A stretch of 64,000 nt of DNA from IDS-8 sp964607425 (GTDB lineage Bacteria > Pseudomonadota > Gammaproteobacteria > Steroidobacterales > Woeseiaceae). Each line of letters starts with the position of its first letter. Positions within the stretch are counted from its first letter, which is position 1. Below the pieces are notes generated by a model. It made no database searches and was not told the origin of the DNA. It saw only the letters and a program-made list of their open reading frames with translations. Location: positions 1 through 64,000 of the forward strand of contig CAZSKQ010000007.1 in NCBI GenBank assembly GCA_964607425.1. Direction: 5' to 3'. Below are positions 25,622 to 35,542 of the stretch, in pieces. Position numbers and translations under genes: made by a program.

Positions 25622-28600
25622 GTGAGAGACCACCATGCCGCTCGCTTCCCGGGCAGTGCTCGCCGCACGCCGGCCGAAATCGCGCCGCCGCCGCTCCCCC
25701 GCCAAACCGCCGCCCTCCTGGTCCTGCTGGCCGCCCCTTCCTTCGCGCTGGCGCAGGTAACCGTCACCACCGCCGGGAACGCCGAGGAAAACTCCGGGAG
25801 CGGCGCATTCGTGGTTGCCCTGGTCGCGGCAAGCGCATCGCCGATCGATGTGCAATTTTCCGTTACCGGCACTGCGTTATCCGGGGACGATTACGAAGCG
25901 CTGGGTGAGTCGGTGAGCATCCCCGCCGGTGCGACGTCGGCCGAGATCGAGGTCCGGCCGCTCGACGACGAGCTCGTCGAAGGCGACGAAACCGTCGTCA
26001 TCACGCTGACCGGCACGAGCAGCCCGGACGTGCCGGTCGGCTCGCCTGCAAGCGCCACTCTCACCATCGCCGACGACGACGCGGCAGACGGCGGCGGCAT
26101 GGCCGAGGTCGTCGTCTCGATCGCAGCGACCGACGACAGCGCGGCCGAGACCCCTAACGACAGCGGCCGGTTCACCGTCAGCCGCACCGGCGGTCCCGAA
26201 CGGGCAGTGACGATCGCCTATTCGGTTTCCGGCAGTGCCACGCCGGGTGCGGATTACGCCGCGCTGTCCGGCAGCGCCATCCTGGGCGCCGGGATGCGGC
26301 AGGTGGACATTCCGGTGAACGTGCCCCGCAACGACAACGTCTTCGAAGGGGACGAAACCGTCACGGTCACCCTCGCCGCGGTCGAGGGGGAACTGGCTGT
26401 CGAGGCGGGCCAGGCAAGCGTCACGATCCACGACAGCACGCACACTGTAACCGCCTCGGCTGCCGCGGATGCCGTCGAAGGGGACAGCGAAGCAGGCCGC
26501 GTCGAGGTCGTGCTCAGCGCGCCCAACGGCTCGGGCGGCGCACTGGAGGTCAGCTACACCTTCACGGGCAGCGCGGCGCCCGGCGACGATTACGCCATGC
26601 CGAGCGGCACCGCCAGGATCTCCCCCGGGGAGAGCTCGACGGCAATCCCCATCTCACCGGTCGAAGACACGGAAGTGGAGGACGAAGAAACCGTCATCAT
26701 TACGCTGACCGGCACGAACAGTGCCGCGGTGTCCGTGGGCTCGCCCGCCAGCGCCACCGTGACCATCGCCGACAACGACGAAGCGCCGGCGCCGCCGCCG
26801 CCCGCGGAAGTGCAGGTATCGGTGGTCGCCTCCGATCCCGATGCCGCCGAAACGCCGGATGACGCGGGCCGGTTCGTCGTGCAGCGCGTCGGCGGCGATC
26901 CCGGACGCACCGTGGAAGCCGCCTATGCCGTCGGCGGCAGTGCCTCTCCCGGTGACGATTACGAAGCGCTTTCCGGCAGCGTCACTCTCGCCGGCGACGA
27001 GGCCGTCATCGACGTCAACGTAACGGGAAACGACGGTGCTTTCGAAGGCCTCGAGAGCGTCACCATAAGCCTGCGGGATGTCGCCGGCGAAATCGTGGTG
27101 GTGGAAGGCTCGGCAACGGTCACTATCGAGGATAGTCCGCACTCCGTGTCCGTCTCGAGCGCCGGCAACGCCGACGAATCCGGCATCAACGGCCGGATCG
27201 ACGTCTCGCTCGGCGCCCGCAACGCGTCGGGTGAGAACCTCACGGTCAGTTATTCGGTCGGCGGCAGTGCGACCCCCGGCAACGACTACAAGGCACTCAG
27301 CGGGACCGCCACCATCGCGACCGGCGCCAGCGCCGCCGCGATCACCATCGAACCGCTGGACGACGCTGCGGTCGAGGAACCGGAAACAGTCGTCGTCACG
27401 CTCACGAGCACGAGTAATCCCGCAGCGCCGGTCGGCGCACCCGCCACGGCGACGGTGTCCATCGCGAGCAACGACAGCGACGATGACGATGGCGACAGCG
27501 GTGGCGAAGACGACGGCGATGGCGGCGACGGCGGGAGTGACGGCGGGAGCGGAGGCGCCGGCGGTGATGCCGGCAACAACGATGGCGATGGCGACGGGCT
27601 GACCGACGCCGAGGAAGCCGCTCTCGGCACCGATCCCGCGCTCGTCGACAGCGATGGCGACGGGGTCGGCGACGGGAGCGAGGCCGCCGCCGCAACCGAC
27701 CCGCTCGACAACCGCTCGTTCGCCGACGCCGATCGCGACTTCGTGCCGGACGCCGTGGAAGCGGACGACGGCACCGATCCCGGGGACGCGAACAGCTACG
27801 CCGACGGCGATGGCGGCGGCACCGCGGACCACGTCGAAACGATCACGTACAGAACCTTCGGCCTTCCACAAACCAGCGTCGCCGATGCGAGCGACGATCG
27901 CCGCGACCTGGACGGCGACGGACTGCCGGACCGGCTGGAAATCGGCAGCGGCTCGAATGCCGACGACGCGAGCTCGCCGACCGCGGATGGAAGCGGCGAC
28001 AGCGATGGCGACGGCATCACCAACGCGGTCGAGGCTTACCTTGCAACGCTTCGCATCGATGCGGCCGAGGCCGTCAGCGACCACGATCGCGACGGCTACC
28101 CGGATGCCGCGGAAGTAGCGCTCGGCCTGGATCCTTTGCAGGCGCGCGAGCGCGACGCCGACGACGACGGTGTGCCTGACGTGGTCGAGGCGCTCGCCGG
28201 ACTCGACATCGACAGCAGCACCGACTCCGACGGCGACGGCATCCCGGACGCGCGCGAGATCGCGCTCGGCTCGCATACGCTGGATGCGAACTCGCCGGTC
28301 GCCAACGGCGCAATGGACGACGACGGCGACGGCGTGAGCAACGGTATCGAAGCGGTACTCGAGCTGCTCGGCGCGCAGGACGCCGACGGCAGCCGCGACG
28401 GCGATGGCGACGGGATCGTCGATGCCGACGAGATCCGCCTCGGGACGGACCCGCTCCACGACGAGCAGCCGGCGCCCTGGATCGGGCTGGCGCAGGCGGG
28501 CCTCGGCTCGGTGAACGCGCTCCTGGCGGACGGCGGGGAGGCGACGGCGTCCGCCCTGGTCGGCGGCCACCAGGCCGGCACTTTCGTGTACGACTGGAGC

Positions 28601-29590
28601 GGCTCCAGCGCCGCCTTGCTGGCCGTGTCCTCCGGCAACCCGGCGGCGCGCACGCTCACACTGTCCCCGCAGACACTGCCGCCAGGCCCCTACCAGCTGC
28701 TGCTCACCGTACAGCGCCGTATCGGCGACTACACGTCGCCGGTGTCGGCGGTCGAGCTGACCGTCAACGTGCTGGAGGGCGCGGCCGCCGACGTTGTGGA
28801 TGCCGACGGCGATGGCGTAGCTGACAACGCCGACGATGCGGACGGGCGCGCCGGCTTCGGCAACGAGCTGCAGGCACAGGGCGGCGCGCGCCTGCAGGTC
28901 GCGCCCGGAATAAGGCTGCAGCTCGGCTCCACCGCGCGCACTGCACGCAAGGATTCCGCCCTCGTGACCGCCGCTGACATAGCCGCCGCGGGCAATGGCG
29001 CGGGCGGCAGCGTCGATAACAGCGCGGACGCGTTCGATTACGTAAGCGGCATCTACGATTTTGCGATCACGAACCTGCCGGAGGTGGGCGCGGCCGTGCA
29101 GGTCGTCATCCCGCAGGCGGCGGCAATCGGCGAATTTCCCGAGTACCGCAAGTTCCACCCGGACAGCGGCTGGATGGGCTTCGTGGAGGACGATAACAAT
29201 AGCATCGCCTCGGCAGTGGGCGCGCCGGGCAGTTGCCCGGCGCCGGGCGATGACAGCTACGAGCCGGGGCTGGCGCAGGGTCACTTCTGCGTCCAGCTCA
29301 CGATTGCGGACGGCGGCCCGAACGACGGCGACGCCGCGCTCGGCCCGAACGGCGTCATCGAGGACCCGGGCGGCGTGGCCACACCCAAGGGACAGGTGAC
29401 GGTCGGCCAGGGCGGTGGCGGCGTCGGTCCGGCAGCACTGATCGTTCTCGGGCTGGGTTCACTTGGCGCATGGCGCCGCCGCCAGTCGCGCGCTACGGAT
29501 TGGCACAAGGATCGCACCGGGCCTCGGAGACGGGGCGACGACGGAGGAGCGCCTCATGTGGGGCAAAATCAGGGAAGCCGGCTCGATTAG
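25622..29590 (+). CDS. Large surface protein: five Calx-beta domains, thrombospondin-3 repeats, anchor-U domain, GlyGly-CTERM-like tail
   Basis: The product has 1322 residues from GTG 25622 (GAGGAG about ten bases upstream), with a long signal peptide ending ALAQ. Five Calx-beta domains occupy about 45-620 in an alternating pattern: 1, 3 and 5 share VGSPASAT-type ends; 2 and 4 share ETPxDxGRF starts. Next is an Asp/Gly-rich linker, then calcium-binding thrombospondin-3-like repeats (DGDGLTDAEEAALGTDP and others, about 655-950), an Ig-like part, and a choice-of-anchor U-like domain (DYVSGIYDFAITNLP). Near the end GGGGVGPAALIVLGLGSLG then RRR is a GlyGly-CTERM-type sorting signal for rhombosortase and surface release. 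A 35-residue tail follows the RRR and overlaps the next gene, which is odd for such a signal. Confidence 0.85.
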   Translation: MRDHHAARFPGSARRTPAEIAPPPLPRQTAALLVLLAAPSFALAQVTVTTAGNAEENSGSGAFVVALVAASASPIDVQFSVTGTALSGDDYEALGESVSIPAGATSAEIEVRPLDDELVEGDETVVITLTGTSSPDVPVGSPASATLTIADDDAADGGGMAEVVVSIAATDDSAAETPNDSGRFTVSRTGGPERAVTIAYSVSGSATPGADYAALSGSAILGAGMRQVDIPVNVPRNDNVFEGDETVTVTLAAVEGELAVEAGQASVTIHDSTHTVTASAAADAVEGDSEAGRVEVVLSAPNGSGGALEVSYTFTGSAAPGDDYAMPSGTARISPGESSTAIPISPVEDTEVEDEETVIITLTGTNSAAVSVGSPASATVTIADNDEAPAPPPPAEVQVSVVASDPDAAETPDDAGRFVVQRVGGDPGRTVEAAYAVGGSASPGDDYEALSGSVTLAGDEAVIDVNVTGNDGAFEGLESVTISLRDVAGEIVVVEGSATVTIEDSPHSVSVSSAGNADESGINGRIDVSLGARNASGENLTVSYSVGGSATPGNDYKALSGTATIATGASAAAITIEPLDDAAVEEPETVVVTLTSTSNPAAPVGAPATATVSIASNDSDDDDGDSGGEDDGDGGDGGSDGGSGGAGGDAGNNDGDGDGLTDAEEAALGTDPALVDSDGDGVGDGSEAAAATDPLDNRSFADADRDFVPDAVEADDGTDPGDANSYADGDGGGTADHVETITYRTFGLPQTSVADASDDRRDLDGDGLPDRLEIGSGSNADDASSPTADGSGDSDGDGITNAVEAYLATLRIDAAEAVSDHDRDGYPDAAEVALGLDPLQARERDADDDGVPDVVEALAGLDIDSSTDSDGDGIPDAREIALGSHTLDANSPVANGAMDDDGDGVSNGIEAVLELLGAQDADGSRDGDGDGIVDADEIRLGTDPLHDEQPAPWIGLAQAGLGSVNALLADGGEATASALVGGHQAGTFVYDWSGSSAALLAVSSGNPAARTLTLSPQTLPPGPYQLLLTVQRRIGDYTSPVSAVELTVNVLEGAAADVVDADGDGVADNADDADGRAGFGNELQAQGGARLQVAPGIRLQLGSTARTARKDSALVTAADIAAAGNGAGGSVDNSADAFDYVSGIYDFAITNLPEVGAAVQVVIPQAAAIGEFPEYRKFHPDSGWMGFVEDDNNSIASAVGAPGSCPAPGDDSYEPGLAQGHFCVQLTIADGGPNDGDAALGPNGVIEDPGGVATPKGQVTVGQGGGGVGPAALIVLGLGSLGAWRRRQSRATDWHKDRTGPRRRGDDGGAPHVGQNQGSRLD

Positions 29591-30479
29591 CTGGGAGTCG
29601 ATACGCACTTTTGTGCAGGGCAACGCGTTCGAAATGGCGGCGGCCCTGGCGTATTTCACGCTGCTGTCCATCGCGCCGCTCCTGCTCGTGATCATCGGCG
29701 CCGCGGGCGTGCTCATGGGCGAGAGGCAGGTACAAGAGGCGCTCGTAACACAGGCGCGGGAACTCGTCGGCAGTGAAGGTGCGTCCCTGCTGCAAACGGT
29801 GATGCAGAGGGCGGCCGAGTCGCCCCGTAACGTACTCTCGATGGGAATCGGCTTCGTGCTCACGCTTTTCGGTGCCACGACCATCTTCGCGCACCTGCAG
29901 AGGTCGCTGAACCGGATCTGGGACGTGCAGCCGAGGCCGTCGAATGCCGTGCTGGGTTTCGCGCGCGCCCGGCTCATTTCCCTCAGCGTCGTGCTCGGCC
30001 TGGCCTTCCTGATGCTGGCATCGCTGGTACTGCAGGCGGCGATCAGCGGACTGCAGGAGTACCTGGCATCCCTGTTCCCGGGGGCGGCGATCCTGTCCCG
30101 TATCCTGAACACCCTGCTGTCGCTGACGCTGGTCGCGCTCGTGCTCGCCATGCTGTTCCGCTATGTCCCGGACGTGGAAATCTCGTGGCACGACACGCTA
30201 GTCGGCGCGCTCGTAACGGCCGTCCTGCTGACGATCGGCAACTACGCGATCGGCCTGTACCTCGGGCACGCGGCCGTGGGCTCCGCTTACGGAGCAGCCG
30301 GCTCCGCCGTGGTGTTCATGGTCTGGGTGTATTACACGTCGGTAGTGCTGTTCTTCGGTGCGAACACCACCAAGGTGATCGCTGTGCATCACGGTTCGCC
30401 CATCGTTCCCAACCGTTACGCGGAATTCCTGCCCGGTGCCGAGCCGCTGTCGGCGCAACGGTACCACGCCGAAAACTGA
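29556..30479 (+). CDS. YihY/BrkB-family inner-membrane protein
   Basis: The 307-residue product starts at ATG 29556 with GGAGGAG about six bases upstream, and overlaps the previous frame by 35 bases. It has about six membrane helices and the family signatures NAFEMAAALAYFTLLSIAPLLLV, LFGATTIFAHLQRSLNRIW, and YGAAGSAVVFMVWVYYTS followed by LFFGA. Once called ribonuclease BN, this family is not an RNase; it is a membrane protein of unclear transport function. The frame is open to 29463, but that part is out-of-frame coding for the upstream surface protein. Confidence 0.88.
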   Translation: MWGKIREAGSISWESIRTFVQGNAFEMAAALAYFTLLSIAPLLLVIIGAAGVLMGERQVQEALVTQARELVGSEGASLLQTVMQRAAESPRNVLSMGIGFVLTLFGATTIFAHLQRSLNRIWDVQPRPSNAVLGFARARLISLSVVLGLAFLMLASLVLQAAISGLQEYLASLFPGAAILSRILNTLLSLTLVALVLAMLFRYVPDVEISWHDTLVGALVTAVLLTIGNYAIGLYLGHAAVGSAYGAAGSAVVFMVWVYYTSVVLFFGANTTKVIAVHHGSPIVPNRYAEFLPGAEPLSAQRYHAEN

Positions 30480-31027
30480 AAGCCGCGCATGTGATCATGC
30501 GCTCAAGAATTCAAAAGCAAGCAGGCACCCCACCCGCATCTGGACCCTTCTTTATTCACTTTCTCTAAACTTCGGCGACAAATCCGAGGTCGCTTCGTAC
30601 CTCATTGTAGGTATCCCGCGATAACCAACCATCTGGCAGACTTGGCTGAAGCTCCCTTCCTGGGCGACGCAAGCGCGAGCTTGCGCTTGGGGGTTTTTGT
30701 AGATCGATTCGATCACGAAGATTTGCTGCTTGCTCCAGCGTCGCCAGGACGGATTGTCGGATCATCGGACTGCTGCCAGAGAGGGGCTCTTTGGGGAACA
30801 TTGCCGCATTTCACATTGTGAACAGCCAGCTTCTCGACCCGGAGGGACGCGTGCGTGAGGAACTGCCTGCTTTTGCCGGCGACCAGGCATGCCTTCAAGT
30901 CGAGGTGATTGCTGCTCTCGGGGAGTCCGGGTAACGTGGCGACCGATCCAGCGCCATACGCAGTGCGGCCAAAACATGCGCCTGGATTCCGTCATGTAAA
31001 CCCACGAAGAGAGCGAGGCCGCTCCTC
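30480..31027. other. Intergenic stretch without a supported gene
   Basis: These 548 bases separate the YihY gene from the Lrp-family regulator. A short hairpin (7-base arms GCGCATG and CATGCGC, 30485-30502) sits right after the YihY stop but lacks a T run, so it is at best a weak terminator. Short minus-strand frames at 30565-30995 have no recognisable sequence and no start signals. The promoter of the regulator should lie in the right half. Confidence 0.5.
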
Positions 31028-31537
31028 GTGACGACGACGGAAAAAAGTCGATCGGATGCGACCGGGATCACGCTCGATTCTTACGACCGACAGATCCTCG
31101 AAATCCTGCAGGAGGATGGGCGTATCTCAAATGCCCGGCTTGCCGAGACTCTCGGCCTCTCTATCTCTCCCTGCTGGCGCCGTGTACGCCGCCTGGAGAG
31201 GGCGGGAATCATCCGCGGCTACAGGGCACTGCTTGCTCCGGAGAAGGTTGGCCTGCCGCTCATCGCCTTCGTGCACATCTCGGTGGAGAATCATAGTTCT
31301 GACATAGCCGAACGTCTCGACCGGGTCGTCCAGAGCTGCCGCGAGGTACAGGAGTGCCATTCCATGTCAGGGCAGGATGATTACCTGCTGAAAGTCGTTT
31401 CGGCGTCAATGGCCGCTTTTGAGCACTTCCTTTCCGAGAAACTCATGCCGGTAAAGGGCCTGCGTACCATCCACACCAGCTTTGTGCTCAGGTCGAAGAA
31501 ACATACGACGGTGTTACCTCTTCCGCAGGCGCGGTAA
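31028..31537 (+). CDS. Lrp/AsnC-family transcriptional regulator
   Basis: The 169-residue product starts at GTG 31028. An N-terminal helix-turn-helix (LDSYDRQILEILQEDGRISNARLAETLGLSISPCWRRVRRLERAGII) is followed by the RAM/AsnC ligand-binding domain with HSMSGQDDYLLKVV. Such proteins form octamers, sense amino acids or related small molecules, and control amino-acid and peptide metabolism. It lies beside the minus-strand TBDR-A/MBL pair and the large uptake locus, for which it is the only regulator in sight. Control of that locus is inferred from position. Confidence 0.88.
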   Translation: MTTTEKSRSDATGITLDSYDRQILEILQEDGRISNARLAETLGLSISPCWRRVRRLERAGIIRGYRALLAPEKVGLPLIAFVHISVENHSSDIAERLDRVVQSCREVQECHSMSGQDDYLLKVVSASMAAFEHFLSEKLMPVKGLRTIHTSFVLRSKKHTTVLPLPQAR

Positions 31538-31633
31538 GCGTAGCGAACACCGAGTCGCAGTCATGCCCGCCAGCCGCCGCTCCATCCCTGCCGGGCACGG
31601 AGCAGTCCTGCCCCGCCCCGGTCGGATCGTAGA

Positions 31634-32584
31634 TTAAAGCTTGCCTTCGATTTCCTCGTAGATTTTCGCGACCGCGAGCGGTCCCTGCGAGCTGCTCAGT
31701 GCCCAGTCACCATAGGGTCCCCAATCGGCATGCTCGGCTGCCGGGCAATTGCGCGGAGACTCGCAGGGAAGCCCCTTTGCGTGCAGGCGCTCAACCTCTT
31801 CGATCACGTAGACGATTGCCTTGCGGGATTCTTCGAGATCCCGCTCCATGGTCGCGGCATCGTCGGCAATGAAGCCGTGCCCCGGGACATACCAGGAAAC
31901 GTCCATCGCCTGGGCTTTTTCGATGACGCCCAGCCACTCGCTCGGGTAGCCGGAACGCATCGCCGGAAACACCCCTCGCAAGTAGATTTCGCCTAGAAAC
32001 ATAACCTTACTTTCGGGCAGGTAAGCGGCCAGGTCGCCGCCGGTGTGCGCCCGCCCCAGGTAAAGAAGCTGGATCTCGGTCCCACCCATGCGAATCGTCC
32101 GCTCGTCAGCCACGGTTTCCGTGGGCGGGGTGTCGCTGTCCGCAAGCTTCTTTTGCGACGCGGGTGACGAGATGAACACGGCATCCGGATAGGCCGCCGC
32201 GAAGGCAGCGTTACCTCCCACATGGTCGGGGTGATCCGATGCGACGACGACGTACTTGATCGGCTGCGATGTGAGCTTTTTGATGCTCTCGATCATCAGC
32301 TTTGTCTGCCAGACGTCGTTCTGGCCATCAACGACCATGACGCCATCCGTCGTCACAATGATCAAGCTCACGGTATTGATGGCACCGCCGGCCGGGCCAG
32401 GAGGGTGCATGCCTTCGTAGGCATAGACGTTGGGCGCGAGTTCCTGCCAGCGCGGAAAGTCGACCAGGTGCAAGCCGCTTACCGCGATATCGGCGGAGGG
32501 TACTGCCCCTGCATCGCCTCGGGCGAACGATGGAACGATCAGCGCACCAGCGAGCGCAGCAACTACAAAACCCAGCCGTTTCAT
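31634..32584 (-). CDS. Exported MBL-fold metallo-hydrolase-like protein with altered metal motif
   Basis: The 316-residue product has a signal peptide (MKRLGFVVAALAGALIVPSFARG) and the metallo-beta-lactamase fold: VMVVDGQNDVWQTK, the metal loop VVASDHPDHVGG, GRAHTGGDLAAYLP and YVPGHGFI. In the usual HxHxDH the first His is replaced by Ser here (SDHPDH), while the later His residues in GRAHTGGD and PGHG remain. It may bind only one metal ion. It starts 15 bases after TBDR-A, so the two are one transcript. It probably hydrolyses an ester, lactone or lactam in the periplasm; the substrate is unknown. Confidence 0.83.
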   Translation of the reverse strand: MKRLGFVVAALAGALIVPSFARGDAGAVPSADIAVSGLHLVDFPRWQELAPNVYAYEGMHPPGPAGGAINTVSLIIVTTDGVMVVDGQNDVWQTKLMIESIKKLTSQPIKYVVVASDHPDHVGGNAAFAAAYPDAVFISSPASQKKLADSDTPPTETVADERTIRMGGTEIQLLYLGRAHTGGDLAAYLPESKVMFLGEIYLRGVFPAMRSGYPSEWLGVIEKAQAMDVSWYVPGHGFIADDAATMERDLEESRKAIVYVIEEVERLHAKGLPCESPRNCPAAEHADWGPYGDWALSSSQGPLAVAKIYEEIEGKL

Positions 32585-32599
32585 CTTTCCTCTCCCAGA

Positions 32600-35542
32600 C
32601 TAGAAGCTAAAGCGCATACCGGCACGGAAAATCCGGCCAAGCCGATCGTAAAATTCCGCGTTCCCCTGCCCGGCATAAAAGCCGGTACCAACCGGACCGG
32701 CGATCAACGGTGGATCTTCATCGAGCAGGTTCTCTACAACAAAGAAAGCTTCCATTGCACCGTCCATGCCCGTGTAGCTGAGCGTGAGATCAAAATAAGT
32801 CACCGCGTCGATGGAGTTGTTGTTGGTGGTCGGATGCAGGGGAGTTGCAGGCGGACAAGTACCCGGAACGCATTCGATAAGGGCATTGTTGTAGACGCCG
32901 TCACTGATACCGCGAGCCGTCAGCGTGGCGCTGAACGGGTAAAGCTGGTATGCCGCCGACACGAGGTAAGTCAGGTCAGGAGCCTGCAAGCCTTCGCCGC
33001 CGAATCCAAAGTCCGCGGCGTTCACACCCGCACCATCTACCGTGGATTCCTGGTCGACGGTCTCGAGAGTATTCACGTACGTCGCCATCGCGCGCAGCGT
33101 CATATCCGCGTTCCCCACGGAGAAGGTATACCTTGCGTCGATATCGAATCCGCTGGCTCGCTGCGAGAGAATATTGGCCGGCAGGACGGCGATACGGTCA
33201 ATGAAACCCGCCTGGTTGCGCCCGATAAACGAGCACAGTTCCGTGAGCCCCTCAAAACAACGATCCACGATTTCCTGCGTATCCAGCGTCGTGATAGCGC
33301 CCGAAATATCGATGTCGTAATAGTCGACCGACATCGCGAACCCTGGCAGGAAAGAGGGGGTGAACACTACCCCGATGCCGGTCGTATCGGCCTCTTCGGG
33401 CTCCAGGTTCGTGTTGCCCCGGATGCGCGAGATGATGGTTGCCGTCGTGCCCGTAAAAGGATCGAACACAGTCCCCGTACCGGAGCGACCGGCATTGAAG
33501 AGATCGCCCAGGTTGGGTGCGCGGATATCGCGCGAGCGCGTAACCCGGAAGAGGATGTCTTCGCTGGGTGTCCAGGTGGTACCGAGTTTCCAGGTAGTCA
33601 CCTCGCCCGATTCACTGTAATCCGTGACGCGCACGGCACCGTTGAAGTCCAGCGATTCGGCGAGTGGCTGATCGCTCAGCAAAGGCACTACCGTCTCGAG
33701 GAATCCCTCCGTTACGTCGTATTCCCCCTGGCTGGCGTGGTAATTGCCGGCAAAAAAGGCGTCTGCTTCGTCCAAAGCACTGGCGACCCCGCTCACCTGT
33801 TCCTTGCGGTGCTCGGCGCCGAAAGCCAGCGATACCGGGCCGGCCCAGTTGGAAAAAGGCTCACCGCTCGCGCTCGCGGCGAACACCTTCTGCTCCATGA
33901 GCGTCAACGCATACCCGGCACCGGTTACGTAATCGATTGCCGCCTGGGAATTCACCCCGATACCCATGGGGTTGTATGGCACACAGGCCGGATCGTCGTT
34001 CGTCGGATCGCCATCGATATTCACGGCGCAAACGACCTGTCCATTGTTCGGATTCACCACGGCATTGATGGCCTTGGCATAGTTTGCGTTTATGCGATTT
34101 CCCGGTGAGGTCGCGATGATTTCGTTACGGCTGTACCCGTAGTACGTATCCCACACCCAGTTGGAACCCAGAGCCTCTACGTCACCTTCCAGCCCGACCA
34201 CGTAGCGCTCGAACGTACGCTGGTTGTCCGCTTGTAGATTGGGCATATCGCCGTTCACGGTACCCATGGTAAACGACGGGATGCCGTGCGCAGTCATTGC
34301 TGCCTGCACAGAGTCGGGGATGAACGGATTGCCCGACAGCACGGTGACGCCGCCGAGGTTGAAATTCGGCACAGAGTGGTCAAGGTCAGCCACAGTGCGG
34401 GACCGCATCAGCGTGACGAACGCCGTCGTGGCATCGCCAACGTCATAACTGCCGCGCGTGAAGAAGGTATTGCGCTCCAGGTCGAGCGACAGGTTGAGCT
34501 CCCTGTCTATCCTCGACGTCTCCCAGTCGCCGCCGGACATGACTACGCCGCTGATGATCGGGCCGAACTGGAAATCGGCGGGCGTTCCGCCGGTGAGAAA
34601 CTGCGTGCCACGCAAGGGACAGGCCCCTCCGCCTGTCGGCTGGCACGCCAGAATCAACCCGCCCCGGGTGGCAACGGATAGCCCGGCATCGAACACGGTC
34701 AGGTATTGCGGCTGACCGTTGGTCGGGGAGTAGTTCGGGTTAACGATCATCTGGTACGCCGTGTCCGCCCAACTCCGGGGAATGTGGTCGATTCCTTCTT
34801 CGTAGGAATGCTCCGCGCTGAACAGGATATGGCCGCGACCGTCGGCAAAGGGCATGCCCGCGGCAATGGAGCCCCTGTAGTTCTCACCGTCTCCCTGGGA
34901 CGTCACACCGCCGATCACTTCTCCCTTGATGCCGGTGTAGTCGGTGTCGAGTATGAAGTTGACGACGCCGGCGAGTGCGTCCGAGCCGTACACGGCCGAG
35001 GCACCGCCAGTGACCACCTCGACGCGCTCGATGAGGGCGTTCGGAAACGAGTTGATGTCGACGGCGCTGCCGTTGTTGTCAAAACCGGCGAGTGTCGAAC
35101 CGACCACGCGCTTGCCATTCAGGAGCACCAGCGTCCGCGTCGGACCAAGACCCCTGAGGTTCAGGTTGTTGATGCCGGCGGTGCCGGAACTGACGCTCGC
35201 GGAAGAATTGCGCGAAGTGACGCTGGCGGCGAATACCGGCAAGCGGTTGACTGCGTCGGCGACGTTCGTCACTCCCATCGAGTCAAGTGCTTCCGCGCCG
35301 AGCACCGAGACCGGCGTCGGGGTGCTGTAACCATCTCGGACGATACGCGTGCCGGTTACGAGAACCTCCTCCACCGCCTCGCCCGCCTGCTGCCCGTCCT
35401 CTGCAGCGGCTTGTCCCTGGGCAACCGCGGGGCCGGCGGCCAAAAACGCCGTGAGCGCCACCACGCCTGTGCGCACCAGCGCCTGGTGAAACGCCACGGA
35501 TTTCCGCCGCTCAGAACGAACGGCCAGGTTACGGGTACTCAT
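32600..35542 (-). CDS. TonB-dependent receptor A
   Basis: The 980-residue product starts at ATG 35540-35542 (a GTG at 35560 would add six residues) and has a signal peptide ending AVAQ. The TonB-box region EEVLVTGTRIVRDGYSTPTP is followed by the plug (VLGAEALDSMGVTNVADAVNRLP, NLRGLGPTRTLVLLNGKR, VEVVTGGASAVYGSDALAG) and a large barrel ending RIFRAGMRFSF. It is a close paralogue of receptors B, C and D in this window: all share RIVRxGYxxPTPVSVLG, VNRLP and NPNLEPEEADTTGIG-like stretches. The MBL-fold gene follows in the same transcript. Ligand unknown; the neighbourhood suggests peptides or amides. Confidence 0.93.
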   Translation of the reverse strand: MSTRNLAVRSERRKSVAFHQALVRTGVVALTAFLAAGPAVAQGQAAAEDGQQAGEAVEEVLVTGTRIVRDGYSTPTPVSVLGAEALDSMGVTNVADAVNRLPVFAASVTSRNSSASVSSGTAGINNLNLRGLGPTRTLVLLNGKRVVGSTLAGFDNNGSAVDINSFPNALIERVEVVTGGASAVYGSDALAGVVNFILDTDYTGIKGEVIGGVTSQGDGENYRGSIAAGMPFADGRGHILFSAEHSYEEGIDHIPRSWADTAYQMIVNPNYSPTNGQPQYLTVFDAGLSVATRGGLILACQPTGGGACPLRGTQFLTGGTPADFQFGPIISGVVMSGGDWETSRIDRELNLSLDLERNTFFTRGSYDVGDATTAFVTLMRSRTVADLDHSVPNFNLGGVTVLSGNPFIPDSVQAAMTAHGIPSFTMGTVNGDMPNLQADNQRTFERYVVGLEGDVEALGSNWVWDTYYGYSRNEIIATSPGNRINANYAKAINAVVNPNNGQVVCAVNIDGDPTNDDPACVPYNPMGIGVNSQAAIDYVTGAGYALTLMEQKVFAASASGEPFSNWAGPVSLAFGAEHRKEQVSGVASALDEADAFFAGNYHASQGEYDVTEGFLETVVPLLSDQPLAESLDFNGAVRVTDYSESGEVTTWKLGTTWTPSEDILFRVTRSRDIRAPNLGDLFNAGRSGTGTVFDPFTGTTATIISRIRGNTNLEPEEADTTGIGVVFTPSFLPGFAMSVDYYDIDISGAITTLDTQEIVDRCFEGLTELCSFIGRNQAGFIDRIAVLPANILSQRASGFDIDARYTFSVGNADMTLRAMATYVNTLETVDQESTVDGAGVNAADFGFGGEGLQAPDLTYLVSAAYQLYPFSATLTARGISDGVYNNALIECVPGTCPPATPLHPTTNNNSIDAVTYFDLTLSYTGMDGAMEAFFVVENLLDEDPPLIAGPVGTGFYAGQGNAEFYDRLGRIFRAGMRFSF

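Noticed and set aside
27480..28470. Possible DNA tandem repeat in the GATGGCGAC-rich region
   Set aside because: The periodicity follows calcium-binding protein repeats in one open frame, with varied codons.
26654..29284. 876-codon minus-strand frame opposite the Calx-beta protein
   Set aside because: Generated by the GAC/GGC-rich calcium repeats read backwards; composition is repetitive and unlike proteins.
32222..34108. 628-codon plus-strand frame opposite the MBL and TBDR-A genes
   Set aside because: Spans two real genes and their junction on the opposite strand; no motif, no ribosome-binding site.
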